Positions 5,939 to 6,923 of a DNA stretch of 6,923 nucleotides are shown piece after piece; position 1 is the first letter of the stretch; the number at the start of each line of letters is the position of its first letter. A program made the translations under genes and the position numbers. The notes below the pieces were generated by a model. It searched no databases. It was given only the letters and a program-made list of their open reading frames with translations, and was not told the origin of the DNA. Source of the stretch: an uncultured Bryobacterales bacterium. GTDB lineage: Bacteria; Acidobacteriota; Terriglobia; Bryobacterales; Bryobacteraceae. Location of the stretch: positions 1 to 6,923 of the forward strand of contig CALMAV010000347.1 of the NCBI GenBank assembly GCA_937859895.1, given 5' to 3'.

Positions 5939-6874
5939 ATGCGTAGGAAAGTCACGGTAATCGGGGCTGGTAATGTCGGCGCCAACACGGCACAGAAGAT
6001 TGCCGCCAAAGAGTTAGCCGATGTTGTTCTGGTCGACGTCGTAGAGGGAATTCCGCAAGGCAAGAGTCTCGACATGCTGGAGTCGGCTCCGGTTGAAGGA
6101 TACGACGTCCATCTGACCGGGACCAACGGGTATGAGGAGACTGCTAACTCAGACATCGTGGTCATTACGGCCGGGTTTCCGCGCAAGCCCGGCATGAGTC
6201 GGGATGATCTTCTGATCGCAAATTATGAGGTCGTTAAGAGTGCTACCGAGCAGGCAGCCCGACACTCGCCAAACGCGATCCTCATACTGGTCACCAATCC
6301 CTTGGATGCGATGTGCTGGACGGCTCTTACCGTGTCCGGCTTTTCACGCGAGCGAGTAATTGGCATGGCAGGCGTACTCGACACGGCCCGTTTCCGGACC
6401 TTCATCGCAGAAGAGCTGAGCGTTTCGTTTGAGAATGTGACGGCGATGGTTTTGGGCGGACATGGCGACACGATGGTGCCCCTGGTCCGATTGACCAACG
6501 TCAGTGGTATCCCCCTTAGTGAATTGACCGACCAGGCAACCATTGATCGTTTAGTGCAGCGCACTCGCGATGGTGGCGCCGAGATTGTAAAGTATCTTAA
6601 AACCGGCAGTGCTTACTATGCTCCCGCGGCCTCTACTGTTGAGATGGTCGAATCGATCCTCAAGGACAAGAAGAAGGTTCTGCCCTGTGCTGTTTTTCTG
6701 AGGGGCGAATATGGCATTCAAGATCTCTTTGTGGGCGTTCCTGTACGGCTTGGCGCCGCAGGCGTAGAGAAGATTTATGAGGTTAAGCTAATGGAAGACG
6801 AGACTGCGGCGTTGGCGAAAAGCGCTGAAGCAGTTAAAGAACTGGTTGAGGTACTGAAGCAGAAAGCCAAGTAG
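5939..6874 (+). CDS. mdh: Malate dehydrogenase (LDH-like, NAD-dependent)
   Basis: This cytoplasmic TCA-cycle enzyme interconverts malate and oxaloacetate with NAD. At 311 residues it has the normal length of the LDH-like malate dehydrogenases. The dinucleotide-binding GAGNVG is at residues 9-14, and the acidic D33 at the end of the second strand (VVLVDV) favours NAD over NADP. The mobile loop AGFPRKPGMSRDDL carries R82 and R88; Arg instead of Gln in this loop is what marks malate rather than lactate specificity. VTNPLD (118-123), the catalytic D148 and substrate-binding R151 in LDTARFR, and the proton-relay H175 in GGHGDTMVP are all present. The gene has its own extended -10 promoter and a strong Shine-Dalgarno, and it follows a 683-bp gene-poor stretch, so it is likely transcribed independently of the genes before it. 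The downstream neighbour lies outside the window. Confidence 0.97.
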   Translation: MRRKVTVIGAGNVGANTAQKIAAKELADVVLVDVVEGIPQGKSLDMLESAPVEGYDVHLTGTNGYEETANSDIVVITAGFPRKPGMSRDDLLIANYEVVKSATEQAARHSPNAILILVTNPLDAMCWTALTVSGFSRERVIGMAGVLDTARFRTFIAEELSVSFENVTAMVLGGHGDTMVPLVRLTNVSGIPLSELTDQATIDRLVQRTRDGGAEIVKYLKTGSAYYAPAASTVEMVESILKDKKKVLPCAVFLRGEYGIQDLFVGVPVRLGAAGVEKIYEVKLMEDETAALAKSAEAVKELVEVLKQKAK

Positions 6875-6923
6875 CCCTATCGATTTTCGAGGTTCGCCGC
6901 TTCGCTATGCCGCGTATTAAAGC

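Noticed and set aside
6875..6923. Sequence after mdh checked for a terminator or RNA gene
   Set aside because: Only a 4-bp TCGA/TCGA pairing is visible and the window ends before anything can be judged.

Overview
The window carries six intact protein-coding genes, all on the + strand, plus one apparently decayed small gene on the - strand. Base composition is moderate GC. The gene content is that of a free-living aerobic heterotroph: an acyl-CoA dehydrogenase, a manganese catalase and an LDH-like malate dehydrogenase. The secreted protein at 1279-2106 resembles, from memory, an expanded family of LolA-like secreted proteins in Acidobacteriota. On that basis an Acidobacteriota (Terriglobia/Koribacter-like) origin is my best guess, but it is an inference and was not tested by a search.

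Layout. 30-1217 is a short/branched-chain acyl-CoA dehydrogenase. After a 61-bp gap with a perfect hairpin comes a secreted protein of unknown function (1279-2106). A 107-bp leader with two overlapping palindromes precedes a di-manganese catalase, whose start I move to the ATG at 2214. A 169-bp gap with a strong stem-loop separates it from a two-gene unit: a radical SAM enzyme with a variant SPASM-type C-terminus (3250-4287) and, 11 bp later, a class II-type histone-deacetylase-family amidohydrolase (4299-5255). The 683-bp stretch 5256-5938 has no intact gene. It holds a stem-loop, a broken - strand gene for a small membrane-protein-like product (5348-5729), and the promoter of mdh, an extended -10 box. 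mdh fills 5939-6874.

How the genes fit together. Acyl-CoA dehydrogenase and malate dehydrogenase are central carbon metabolism (branched acyl-CoA oxidation and the TCA cycle). Mn catalase removes hydrogen peroxide. The radical SAM/deacetylase pair is the least ordinary part. The tight spacing suggests co-transcription and possibly a shared pathway that makes and deacylates a modified small molecule or peptide, but no substrate or precursor is visible here. I found no CRISPR array, insertion sequence, tRNA or rRNA.
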